A DNA stretch of 31,249 bases from CAWUIO01 sp963922455 (GTDB lineage Bacteria; Bacteroidota; Bacteroidia; Cytophagales; Microscillaceae). Shown in pieces: positions 24,224 to 31,249 of this stretch (positions are counted from its first letter, which is position 1; each line of letters begins with the position of its first letter). Below the pieces are notes generated by a model. That model had not been told where the DNA came from. It was given only the letters and a program-made list of their open reading frames with translations, and searched no databases. The position numbers were made by a program, and so were the translations under genes. The stretch is taken from the NCBI GenBank assembly GCA_963922455.1, contig CAWUIO010000078.1, positions 1-31,249 on the forward strand. The letters run 5' to 3'.

Positions 24224-25972
24224 ATGCAAAGCAAGCAAACCAAAAGTGCCGATCCCGTCAAAGCGGCCAATTCTAGTGAATCCTCTGTAATGAGGTCCTC
24301 CCAAGAAAAATCAGCCCAAGCAGATGTAGGCTTTGGCCTTCTCTCCGGCCAGTTACAGCCCAAAACCAACCCCTTTGCCCTTGCCCAAGGCAAGTTGGGC
24401 CTTCCCTTACAGACCCAATTGACTGTTGGGCAACCCGATGATCCCTATGAGCAAGAAGCCGATAAAATTGCCTCCCAGGTAGTCCAAAATTACTCCCAAG
24501 TCAGCCGCTTGCAGCAAAAAGTAAGTGCTTTTGGGCTTCCGCTTTCGGTGAGCCCCAAACGTATCCAAACCCGCGTGATGCGCTTAGTACAGACATCTTT
24601 GCAAAGAAATGTGATCCAAAAAAAATGTGATGCCTGTGAGCAAGATGAAGGAAATATCCAGGCCAAATTTATCCAATTTCAAGGAAGCGGCGAGGTAGTT
24701 AGTAGCGAGATAGAAAGCCAAATACAAACGAGTCGGGGAGGAGGCCAACCCTTGGACAGCGCTACCATGTCCTTTATGGAACAGAGCTTCAATTCTGATT
24801 TTAGCGGGGTAAGGATACATACAAACAACCAAGCCGTGCAAATGAACCAGGCTTTGAATGCCCATGCCTTCACTGTGGGAAAAGATATTTTTTTTAATGA
24901 GGGGCGCTATCAGCCCAATAGTTCCGCTGGCGTAGGGCTCCTGGCGCACGAATTAACCCACGTGGTACAACAAGGAGCAGCAGTTCAAAAGAAAAGTGAT
25001 ACCCGGGCTAGCTTGCCCTTTAGCCATATGTTTGCCAACCCGGCCGTACAAGCCAAATTCTCCTCTTCGGGTAATGCTAGCGACAATCAGCAGGTGTTTC
25101 GCAAGGAGATCGCCCAGTTTCAACAAGAGAACCCACAGGCTGATCTGATGCTACAGCAACAACGGATCTTGCAAGCCAAACCCGTAGATCAGGTACAAAT
25201 GAAAAATAATGCCCGGCAACTTAGAAAATGCTCGGGGGGAGAGGAAACCGATGGTGGTGGAAGCAGTACCCCAAGCACTCCTTTAACGTTCTCATCATTA
25301 GCCTTTAGCCCCGGATCTAGTGGGCCTTTAAATGTTACACTCGGATCAACATCAGTTACCAATCAAAGTTCCAACTATGTCGCCACGGGAAAAGTAAAAG
25401 CCAGTGGAGGCACCGATGCCTTAGCCAAGGATTGGGAAGCGGGCTTTATTCAGACCTTACACTCAACCTCTAGAACCGCTCACTACAAGGGTAAAAGCCC
25501 CAAAACGCAGATGCAGGTCAGGGCAACCACCCCCGCCAGAGATGCATTTACCACTTCGGGGGCACCTTGGTATGACCCCGGTAACGCAAGAGGTACCGGG
25601 GGAGAAAAAGGATTTACAACGACCAACTCCAATGTCAGTGTGCGTTTTAGTGATGCCCCCCGTACGGGCGCCCCTTGGACTACGCCCGATGCTAAGAGTA
25701 AATTAGATAAATATGACGGGAAAGATAAATTCTCCTATTGGATGATTGCCCGGCAGAAAAGCGCCCCCAACACAATCAAATACCTGAATCACGGTTCTTG
25801 GGAAGTCGACTGGGGCGTGGCTTTTGATTATGCCAGTAAAGCCGGCACGAAAACCGTAAAAAACAAAACCGGTAAAACCACCCACAGCGGTTCAGGAACT
25901 GGAAAAGGGAGTGCAACTCCGGTATTAAGCGGCCCTATACCCAATAACTCCGCTACGGTAAACTGGGTGTAG
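24224..25972 (+). CDS. DUF4157 (eCIScore) protein with unrecognised C-terminal domain
   Basis: 582 residues, no signal peptide or membrane segment. Residues about 64-90 carry the lead-in motif LTVGQPDDPYEQEADKIASQ typical of eCIScore proteins, then a CDAC pair at 135-138. The DUF4157 domain is about 174-255: PLDSATMSFMEQSFNSDFSG, VRIHTNNQAVQMNQALNAHA and the metal-site-like AHELTHVVQQG (HExxH at 242-246). A Gln-rich linker follows to about 335. Residues about 340-582 are a Ser/Thr/Gly/Lys-rich domain I do not recognise (GAPWYDPGNARGTGGEKGF, SYWMIARQK, HGSWEVDWGVAFDYASKAG). DUF4157 proteins are enriched in contractile-injection loci, some as cargo. It heads a tight four-gene run and is divergent from an Afp15-like ATPase. 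Cargo or toxin status is inference. Confidence 0.88.
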   Translation: MQSKQTKSADPVKAANSSESSVMRSSQEKSAQADVGFGLLSGQLQPKTNPFALAQGKLGLPLQTQLTVGQPDDPYEQEADKIASQVVQNYSQVSRLQQKVSAFGLPLSVSPKRIQTRVMRLVQTSLQRNVIQKKCDACEQDEGNIQAKFIQFQGSGEVVSSEIESQIQTSRGGGQPLDSATMSFMEQSFNSDFSGVRIHTNNQAVQMNQALNAHAFTVGKDIFFNEGRYQPNSSAGVGLLAHELTHVVQQGAAVQKKSDTRASLPFSHMFANPAVQAKFSSSGNASDNQQVFRKEIAQFQQENPQADLMLQQQRILQAKPVDQVQMKNNARQLRKCSGGEETDGGGSSTPSTPLTFSSLAFSPGSSGPLNVTLGSTSVTNQSSNYVATGKVKASGGTDALAKDWEAGFIQTLHSTSRTAHYKGKSPKTQMQVRATTPARDAFTTSGAPWYDPGNARGTGGEKGFTTTNSNVSVRFSDAPRTGAPWTTPDAKSKLDKYDGKDKFSYWMIARQKSAPNTIKYLNHGSWEVDWGVAFDYASKAGTKTVKNKTGKTTHSGSGTGKGSATPVLSGPIPNNSATVNWV

Positions 25973-26002
25973 CAATCAGTTAATTTCTAGCATTGCCTTA
26001 CT

Positions 26003-27034
26003 ATGAGTACCACCCACTTCTTGCTCCTTGTACTATCAATTTTTAACCTATCTGCCATCTCTTGTCAGGAAAAAAAAGAAATATCATCTGCCACCCCAAA
26101 TATAAAAACTGCCATGTTTGCCCAATCCCTTAACCCAATTACCTCGCTTGATATCCAAGATGCGGTAGTAATCAAGGGGCCTATGGAGGAACTTCCCCAA
26201 GAGACGGTAACCGCTGAGGGGAGTCAAGCCCCCTCCTATTATAAGCGAATCTTCCAACTGGAAAATCCCCAACTTATCTATTCGCATAAATCTGGGATTA
26301 CATTACCAGAATCCATCCAATTTGTAGGGTACACGCTTTTATCCCCCCTCACTCGGTTAAAAGACACCTTAAGTCCGCGCTTGGATCTGGATAATCAGAC
26401 ATTTTTTGATGAACCCAGTGCTGAGAAAACCCAAGAAGTATTACTAATTATAGGGGGAAATGAAGTCCGTAATCGAATTATGGGCATTCCTGAAAATCCA
26501 AGTGTCTTGGGAGATAGCTTTCAAGGCCTAGCCACCCGAGCATTTTGGCTCAGAGGCAATAACCGCAACCTTGCCCAAAATTTTAAATACCTCCTAGGTT
26601 TATCCAGTGAGGAGCCATCCTTTCAAAACCTAGACCATCCCTCCATTTCTCACCCGCTGGTTTTTGTTGATGCCCTACGTATTGCCATTAAAAAGGCCAA
26701 TTATCCGGCAGCAATCAGTTTGGCTAAGTTTCTGATCCACCCTTCTCACGCCCAGAGTGTGAAAATAACAACCTTGAAAAGTTTAAGCGACCTATTGAGC
26801 CAAGCCCCCTCAGACTCTGAATATCCGGCCCAACTGCTGCAGTTACTGGTCGCTGGCTACGAAAGAGAACGGAATTACCCCCTAGACAAATCGTATATGG
26901 AAGCTTTTTCTCAACTGCTTCCCAATCTGAATAGCCCTGGATTAAAAGAAAAACTAGAAGGGATCACCCGAGATTACTCCCTAGATGAACTGATTGAAGC
27001 CCGGGAAAAACTCGCCAAAGAACTAAAAAAATAA
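26003..27034 (+). CDS. Lipoprotein of unknown function in the DUF4157 operon
   Basis: 343 residues. The signal FLLLVLSIFNLSAISC gives a lipobox with Cys21, followed by QEKKEI. The mature part has no motif I can name. The N-terminal half is mixed strand and helix; the C-terminal third is helical and reads like a small alpha-repeat array (ALRIAIKKANYPAAISLAKF, TLKSLSDLL, YPAQLLQLLVAGYERERNYP, LDELIEAREKLAKELKK). It starts 30 bp after the DUF4157 gene and ends 21 bp before the prenyl-synthase gene, so it is almost certainly co-transcribed. A periplasmic or outer-membrane role beside the system is likely but unknown. Confidence 0.8.
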   Translation: MSTTHFLLLVLSIFNLSAISCQEKKEISSATPNIKTAMFAQSLNPITSLDIQDAVVIKGPMEELPQETVTAEGSQAPSYYKRIFQLENPQLIYSHKSGITLPESIQFVGYTLLSPLTRLKDTLSPRLDLDNQTFFDEPSAEKTQEVLLIIGGNEVRNRIMGIPENPSVLGDSFQGLATRAFWLRGNNRNLAQNFKYLLGLSSEEPSFQNLDHPSISHPLVFVDALRIAIKKANYPAAISLAKFLIHPSHAQSVKITTLKSLSDLLSQAPSDSEYPAQLLQLLVAGYERERNYPLDKSYMEAFSQLLPNLNSPGLKEKLEGITRDYSLDELIEAREKLAKELKK

Positions 27035-27041
27035 ATACCTT

Positions 27042-27046
27042 GGAGG
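27042..27046 (+). promoter_or_regulatory. Shine-Dalgarno sequence deciding a GTG start
   Basis: GGAGG lies 9 bases before the GTG at 27056 and is one of few clear Shine-Dalgarno sites in the window. It favours the GTG start of the prenyl-synthase-like gene over the internal ATG at 27116, 20 codons later. Confidence 0.5.
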
Positions 27047-27055
27047 CTTATCAAA

Positions 27056-28195
27056 GTGATTGCTCATTACCCGAGCAATCGCCATTTCCTATCAAAAAGA
27101 AAAAATACCCAGTGTATGATATGGATTGATTATCAAATCGCCCAAGCCAAACAAGAACTCTTAGAGCATATTCCTCCCTATTTAAGCTCTTTACAAGAAA
27201 TCGTAATAGATTACCTAAAAACCTGGTTAAACCCCGAAATAGTTGTGGCCATAGCCTCAGCCAAGGCAGTGGGCGCTCCCCCAGAAAACGCAGTCCGTGT
27301 CACGAGTGGTTTGATTGCCTCCCTCATTAGCGTGAGGGTTTTAGATGATTTACAAGATCAAGACCGACCCGACGCGCTTTGGATTAAAATAGGGCCGGCA
27401 CGCGCTTTAAACTACGTCCTCGCTTTACAAACCCTTAGCCATAAAATCTTTGGGAAATCTCCGAGTGGCCCACCGTTAAGCCAAAAGATTCTGGACGAAT
27501 ACGTAGAAAGTGCCTTGGTTACCCTAGCGGGGCAAGAGCGAGATTTAATGGGAGTCTCCAAAAACTGGGATGATTATTGGCTCACCATCGAGATGAAAAC
27601 TTGCTACATGATGTCTACTATAGCTAGCCTGGGAGCACTAGCCGGTACCGAAAAGGAAGAATGGATTAAGGCCTCCCGGGTTTTTGGCTATCATTGGGGG
27701 ATGGCCGTACAGATTTTGAATGACCTCTCGGGAGTTTGGGAAGCCGAAGGGAAGAGTGATTTAGAACAAGGTAAAATCACCTTGCCCCTATTGTACGGAA
27801 TGCATTGCGAACATGCCCGCCTCCAAGAGTTATCTCAGATCGTATGGCAAAATAGAATTGCTCAAGAAGCAGGTCGGATAAAAGAGATTTTAGATGCGAT
27901 TGACACCAAAAGCTACCTGCTTTGGGCTGCTTTACAACAGAGGACCAAAGCCTTTGAGGCTATCCAAATTTTACCCGACCCGGAAGGGAAGCAGGCCTTG
28001 GAGTTTTATTTTAATGCCTTATTTGGCGATATGGATGAAGTTTTAGCCCAAACCGCCAAACTAGAAGATCCCGATAAAATCAGTATACTCGACAAGGCTC
28101 TTAATCTAAGCCCCAAATCTAAGTTACAAGAAAACACAAGCTATCAGTCATCGGCCCTTGATATTCGTCACCGATTACGCTTTTCTCAAATTTAA
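27056..28195 (+). CDS. Polyprenyl-synthetase-like class I isoprenoid enzyme
   Basis: 379 residues from GTG (359 if started at the ATG at 27116, before which no ribosome site is seen). It is all-helical. The first Asp-rich motif is VLDDLQDQDRPDALW (DDxxD at 97-101), followed by GPARALNYVLAL as in trans-prenyltransferases. The middle helix GQERDLMGV...DDYWLTIEMKTCYMMSTIA matches the family GQxxDL and KTA positions. The second Asp motif is altered to QILNDLSGVWEAEGKSDLEQ, keeping only one Asp of DDxxD, though GKSDLEQGKITLPLLYG is well kept. It may still bind isoprenoid diphosphates, but standard chain elongation is uncertain. It lies 21 bp after the lipoprotein gene and 9 bp before the cysteine-cluster gene. 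Natural substrate unknown. Confidence 0.85.
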   Translation: MIAHYPSNRHFLSKRKNTQCMIWIDYQIAQAKQELLEHIPPYLSSLQEIVIDYLKTWLNPEIVVAIASAKAVGAPPENAVRVTSGLIASLISVRVLDDLQDQDRPDALWIKIGPARALNYVLALQTLSHKIFGKSPSGPPLSQKILDEYVESALVTLAGQERDLMGVSKNWDDYWLTIEMKTCYMMSTIASLGALAGTEKEEWIKASRVFGYHWGMAVQILNDLSGVWEAEGKSDLEQGKITLPLLYGMHCEHARLQELSQIVWQNRIAQEAGRIKEILDAIDTKSYLLWAALQQRTKAFEAIQILPDPEGKQALEFYFNALFGDMDEVLAQTAKLEDPDKISILDKALNLSPKSKLQENTSYQSSALDIRHRLRFSQI

Positions 28196-28204
28196 TTTCC
28201 CCTT

Positions 28205-28882
28205 ATGAAAGAATCCGATAAGCCAGAATGGCAAGAACAAGTCGAGCGCGGAAGTTTATTTACCCACACCGCTTTAAGTAAACATTCGGCGCATATCAAC
28301 GAAATTGAATCCTTCCTCTACGGTATGATTGAGGTCATGATTCAAAAAGGGATTACCTCACCCGAAGAATTTCAGAAAGTAGTGGCCAAGGTACGCGAAG
28401 AAATGTTCCAAAAAGGCGAAGTTGCCAATGCAGGAGTAGCCTTAAGGGTAGACCACCCCCAGGAAGAAGAACCTATCCCTGTCAATTGTGAAGAACGGAT
28501 ACCCATTTGCAAGGCCGTGTGTTGCCAATTAGAATTTGCCCTAAACGCCCCCGAAATAGAATCGGGCAAGGTAAAATGGGATCTGGGCCGCCCTTACTTC
28601 ATCCGGAGAGGAAGCAATTGCTATTGCTCGCATTTGAAGCAAGAAGAGAAAAAGTGCTCCATTTACCAAGACCGCCCCTCCGTTTGTAAAAAATACAGCT
28701 GCGCCCAAGATGCCCGGATCTGGAAAGACTTTGAGAAAATGGAACTCAACGAAGAATGGATCGCCGAAAATATCCAAGAGCATAAAATGAAATTTCAAGG
28801 AGCTCCCATGTTTATACAGGAGGAGCACGTTTCTTCTTACGAGCCCGAACCAGAGGAGGACCCAGGAGAGGCGACCTCCTAG
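28205..28882 (+). CDS. YkgJ-family cysteine-cluster protein
   Basis: 225 residues, soluble. The N-terminal about 85 residues are helical (SKHSAHINEIESFLYGMIEV). The cysteine cluster spans about 97-165: CEERIPICKAVCC, then CYCSHL, CSIYQDRPSVCKKYSC, the arrangement of the YkgJ / UPF0153 family, which is thought to bind zinc or an iron-sulfur cluster. The tail is acidic (EPEPEEDPGEATS). It is the last gene of the run, 9 bp after the prenyl-synthase-like gene. In other settings YkgJ proteins are proposed to be oxidoreductase or maturation factors; here its role is unknown. Confidence 0.88.
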   Translation: MKESDKPEWQEQVERGSLFTHTALSKHSAHINEIESFLYGMIEVMIQKGITSPEEFQKVVAKVREEMFQKGEVANAGVALRVDHPQEEEPIPVNCEERIPICKAVCCQLEFALNAPEIESGKVKWDLGRPYFIRRGSNCYCSHLKQEEKKCSIYQDRPSVCKKYSCAQDARIWKDFEKMELNEEWIAENIQEHKMKFQGAPMFIQEEHVSSYEPEPEEDPGEATS

Positions 28883-28931
28883 AAATGATGTGACGAAGCT
28901 GGGACTACATTTGGGGATGATAGAACCCTTG

Positions 28932-30230
28932 TTAGCCCTGAGCTTCTGAGCCCAACATCCCCAAGGTCTTATTACGTACCAAGGGTTTGGCCCAAAAACT
29001 GATGCTGAGGATATAAGCCAAGGGGAGAAGGTTGAGCAACATCGCCCAACGTAGCCCAACCCCGTCGGCCAGCCCGCCAATAAGGACCTGCATCACGGCT
29101 CCTCCCATAATCCCAGTCATCAAAATGCCGGCAAAGGCCCCGTGGTGCTTATCCAAAGAATTGAGCGCCAGGGAGATTACAATAGGAAACATGACCGACA
29201 TAAAAAAGCCGGTACTGGGAAGGGCCAGCAAAGCCAGTGAGCGACTTCCCAAGAGCCCCAACAAAAAGGCACAGAGGGTAATGCTGGTAAAAACCCCCAA
29301 GACCAGTTTGCTATCGAGCAGTTTTAATAAAACCAAGCCCAAGACCCCACCCAAGGTCATCAGTCCCCAGTAATTGGCTACGGCATTGGCCCCTACCGTT
29401 TCGTAATCTACGCCGTGGTAATCGGCTAGAAATTTAGACATCCAGTAGGAGATCCCTTGCTCGCTGCCTACGTAAGCAAAGATTCCCAGAAAAAATAAGA
29501 GGACGGTCGGGTTTTGGAACAGCTCCCGGTAAGTATCCCACGTGCCACTTTTTTCATCACTTCTAAGCTCAAGCGGGGCTATCCGGACAAGGGCAATGAT
29601 GCCCATCAAGAGCAGGCAAACCATGGCAAAAATACCATATAAGGCTACCCAAGACAAGGTAGGGGGAGTGATGGCATTGAGCAAAAGGATAGGCCCTTCC
29701 TCCCGATTGCCTTGATGAACATTCGATACGACCCACGTATACAGTTTCGGGCTCACAAAAGATGCCCCTCCAAAAACCAGTTGGGCCAATACCGAATTAA
29801 AAGCATAATGTTCTTCGCCCCCCACCCTGCGCAACCAAGGGTTGAGTATGACCTGCATCATGGCAAAACCTGCCCCAATGGTAAAGAGGGAAATGAGATA
29901 GATCGAGAAATTAGGGAAAGCCACAAAAAGCACCGCCCCCAGCATACTGATCCCAAAAGCAAATGCCAGCATTTTTTTTATAGAGTAGCGCTCCACCAAC
30001 ATGCCCGCGGGGATTGACATCAAGCCATAGGCAATAAAAAACGCAAAAGGCAAAAAGCCAGCTAAAGTTTCGCTCAGGTAATAACTGCTAGATACACTGG
30101 GGTTTAAAGCCCCCAGAATATTGGTAAAAAAGGAAATAATAAAGAAAATAAGCAGGATCAGCCCTAATTTCCAGTAACTACGTGTAGCATTTGGGTACAT
30201 CTTGGTTTGGGTTTCGCTCCATCTAAACAA
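28932..30230 (-). CDS. FucP-type MFS sugar transporter
   Basis: 432 residues with about 12 hydrophobic helices. FIAYGLMSIPAGMLVERYSI, GAGFAMMQVILNPWLRRVGG and FFMSVMFPIVISLALNSLDK are the features of the FucP / glucose-galactose porter branch (for example the GxGxAxxQxxxNP motif). It likely imports a monosaccharide with H+ across the inner membrane; which sugar cannot be read. An alternative ATG at 30200 (MYPNATRSYWK, residue 11) is equally close to the first helix and may be the true start. It converges with the YkgJ gene, 49 bp apart, with no clear terminator between. Confidence 0.9.
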   Translation of the reverse strand: MFRWSETQTKMYPNATRSYWKLGLILLIFFIISFFTNILGALNPSVSSSYYLSETLAGFLPFAFFIAYGLMSIPAGMLVERYSIKKMLAFAFGISMLGAVLFVAFPNFSIYLISLFTIGAGFAMMQVILNPWLRRVGGEEHYAFNSVLAQLVFGGASFVSPKLYTWVVSNVHQGNREEGPILLLNAITPPTLSWVALYGIFAMVCLLLMGIIALVRIAPLELRSDEKSGTWDTYRELFQNPTVLLFFLGIFAYVGSEQGISYWMSKFLADYHGVDYETVGANAVANYWGLMTLGGVLGLVLLKLLDSKLVLGVFTSITLCAFLLGLLGSRSLALLALPSTGFFMSVMFPIVISLALNSLDKHHGAFAGILMTGIMGGAVMQVLIGGLADGVGLRWAMLLNLLPLAYILSISFWAKPLVRNKTLGMLGSEAQG

Positions 30231-30297
30231 ACTAATTCAAAAGACATAAAACTCAATATAACACGGATTTTAGGAAATGGGAAGGAAGACAAAAACT

Positions 30298-30428
30298 TTG
30301 GGGCTGCCCCCGGCGATGCCATACGGTGCCGGTAATGGACAAGGGTGCCGCCGGGGTCGGGCTTTCGCGACTCGCCGGCCCGCCCTCAGCCAGCGGCGGG
30401 CTCAAACAAACGCTCTATCCCTCAGCTG
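30298..30428 (+). repeat. GC-rich interspersed repeat, copy 5
   Basis: The blocks are TTGGGGCTGCCCCCGG, then CCGGGGTCGGGCTTTCGCGA, a GCCCGCC/GGCGGGC hairpin, GGCTCAAACAAACGCTC and TATCCCTCAGC. Similarity to copy 3 continues to about 30482. Confidence 0.92.
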
Positions 30429-30482
30429 AAGAAGATGAGAGAGCAGAGAGGGAGAGAAGGTGCTGGGAACCGGGACTTTTTT
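30429..30482 (+). repeat. Purine-rich extension shared with copy 3
   Basis: GAAGAAGATGAGAGAGCAGA, then a GAGAGAAGG-type run and CCGGGACTTTTTT. The reverse complement of 15650-15727 has the same order of words, slightly longer. The other copies lack it. Confidence 0.75.
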
Positions 30483-30525
30483 CACGGGGAAATACATCAC
30501 AGTTACGGACCTCTTGGCTTGTGGA

Positions 30526-30855
30526 CTAATGCTTCCTGCTCGGGGGCAAAGGCTTTGCGCTCGCATCTTTCGGGCCTGGGTAATGTGTATACCTAATGGG
30601 CAGCTTGAACTCCCTTGGAGAATCTAGAATCGTCTCTGGGGAAAGGGGATCATCTTCTGAACAAGCACAGATCATGCAAACTTGAAAAAAAATAGCCAGA
30701 AAGATGCCTACGGTATAAAAAATGCCTACTCTGTTAAGGCTTTTCGGCAACCGCCTCCTTCTTTTTGGGGAGAAAGGCCTCCTCCAGTTTGCTAGGCAAA
30801 CTAGAATACAGGAAGGAAAAACCCCATAGCTGTGTGTTGTTTCCTTTCCAAGCAA
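30526..30855 (-). pseudogene. Possible truncated lipoprotein gene
   Basis: A 109-codon frame. Residues about 43-66 read like a lipoprotein signal (VGIFYTVGIFLAIFFQVCMI then CACSEDDPLSPE), followed by about 20 plausible residues (TILDSPREFKLPIRYTHYPG). It then runs into low-complexity sequence and stops shortly before the repeat. The first about 40 residues are not signal-like. This suggests the 5' end of a lipoprotein gene cut off at about 30590. No family is recognised, and it may be spurious. Confidence 0.3.
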
Positions 30856-31198
30856 ATTAGGACTAAATAAGCAAGTCTATACGATCTGTGATTTAGCTGG
30901 TTTTTGAAGAATCTCCATGATACCCCCGGAGCTTCGCTAAAGGATACATCCTATACTTGCCCAGTCCACGAAGGCAAATCAAAGCAACTCCTTCAAGTAA
31001 GGCAATTAAATTTCACGAATGTCCAATTGCTTTTACGAGCTACCACTTTTGAGAAATAATAGACCTTGGCTTAAACACTTGCTCCATTCCTAAGGGGCTA
31101 TGAGCGCTCATACATCATAGATACCGATGGTAGGCATTTAAGAAAATTATTTTTGTGTTGCTTGGCATACAAGAGGGGTTTTCTTTTTTTTATGAAAA

Positions 31199-31249
31199 GG
31201 CTTAGGGATGGAGCGGCCTGTTTGAGCCCGCCGCTGGCTGCGCGCTGGC
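31199..31249 (-). repeat. GC-rich interspersed repeat, copy 6 (cut by window end)
   Basis: GGCTTAGGGATGGAGCGGCC then TGTTTGAGCCCGCCGCTGGC is the terminal block of the family in reverse orientation, almost identical to 15728-15770. The core lies beyond the window. Confidence 0.88.

Larger units (their letters stand above)
30231..31249. other. 1-kb terminal region without an intact gene
   Basis: It contains GC-rich repeat copy 5 with its extended purine-rich tail (30298-30495), a possible truncated lipoprotein frame (30526-30855, minus), about 340 bp with nothing recognised, and the start of repeat copy 6 (31199-31249) in the opposite orientation. Confidence 0.65.

Noticed and set aside
24944..24972. 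HExxH in the DUF4157 protein as proof of an active metalloprotease
   Set aside because: HELTH is the usual DUF4157 signature, and proteolysis is not established for most members, so I do not call it a protease.
22637..28882. Calling the cluster a complete contractile injection system
   Set aside because: No sheath, tube, baseplate, spike or tail-terminator gene is visible in the window.

Overview
The window looks like a chromosomal segment of a Bacteroidota bacterium, probably from the Saprospiria/Cytophagia side of the phylum. The reasons are a type B type-IX-secretion sorting domain (gliding-motility-associated C-terminal type) on a 1.7k-residue PKD protein, a PorP/SprF-family outer-membrane partner directly behind it, a choice-of-anchor-L protein, many short Bacteroidota-style lipoproteins, and few Shine-Dalgarno sequences. 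No tRNA, rRNA, CRISPR array, intact transposase or integrase was seen.

Layout. 1-3.7 kb (minus strand): a DUF2383-type four-helix protein, an OmpA-like lipoprotein, an NtrC-type sigma-54 activator, a single-domain response regulator and a small membrane protein. 3.7-4.8 kb holds no intact gene, only a frameshifted MscS-channel remnant, a GC-rich interspersed repeat and a 171-bp hairpin element. 4.8-7.8 kb (plus): nhaA and two acidic lipoproteins. 7.8-10.9 kb (minus): a three-gene periplasmic molybdenum hydroxylase operon (cytochrome c lipoprotein, 2Fe-2S subunit, Tat-exported Mo subunit). 11.3-12.6 kb: a stand-alone nitric oxide synthase oxygenase. 12.8-13.5 kb: a decayed copy of an AAA+ ATPase gene. 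13.6-15.4 kb: a secreted choice-of-anchor-L protein. 15.9-22.2 kb: the giant PKD protein and its PorP/SprF partner.

22.6-28.9 kb is the most interesting stretch. An Afp15/Pvc15-like AAA+ ATPase is transcribed divergently from a compact four-gene plus-strand run: a DUF4157 (eCIScore) protein with an unrecognised C-terminal domain, a lipoprotein, a polyprenyl-synthetase-like enzyme with an altered second Asp motif, and a YkgJ-like cysteine-cluster protein. DUF4157 proteins and this ATPase type are known companions of extracellular contractile injection systems, but no sheath, tube or baseplate gene lies in the window. This may be an orphan or accessory eCIS module or a separate system. The decayed second ATPase 9 kb away suggests that such modules were duplicated and lost here. 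The window ends with a FucP-type MFS transporter and about 1 kb of repeat-rich sequence.

Two repeat families shape the intergenic space. One is a GC-rich element of about 130 bp (five full copies, one cut by the window end, one partial), with conserved blocks around a GGGTCGGGCTTTCGCTACTCG core. The other is a long imperfect palindrome with near-perfect 26-bp terminal inverted repeats (one full copy, one right end at the window start, one degenerate fragment).
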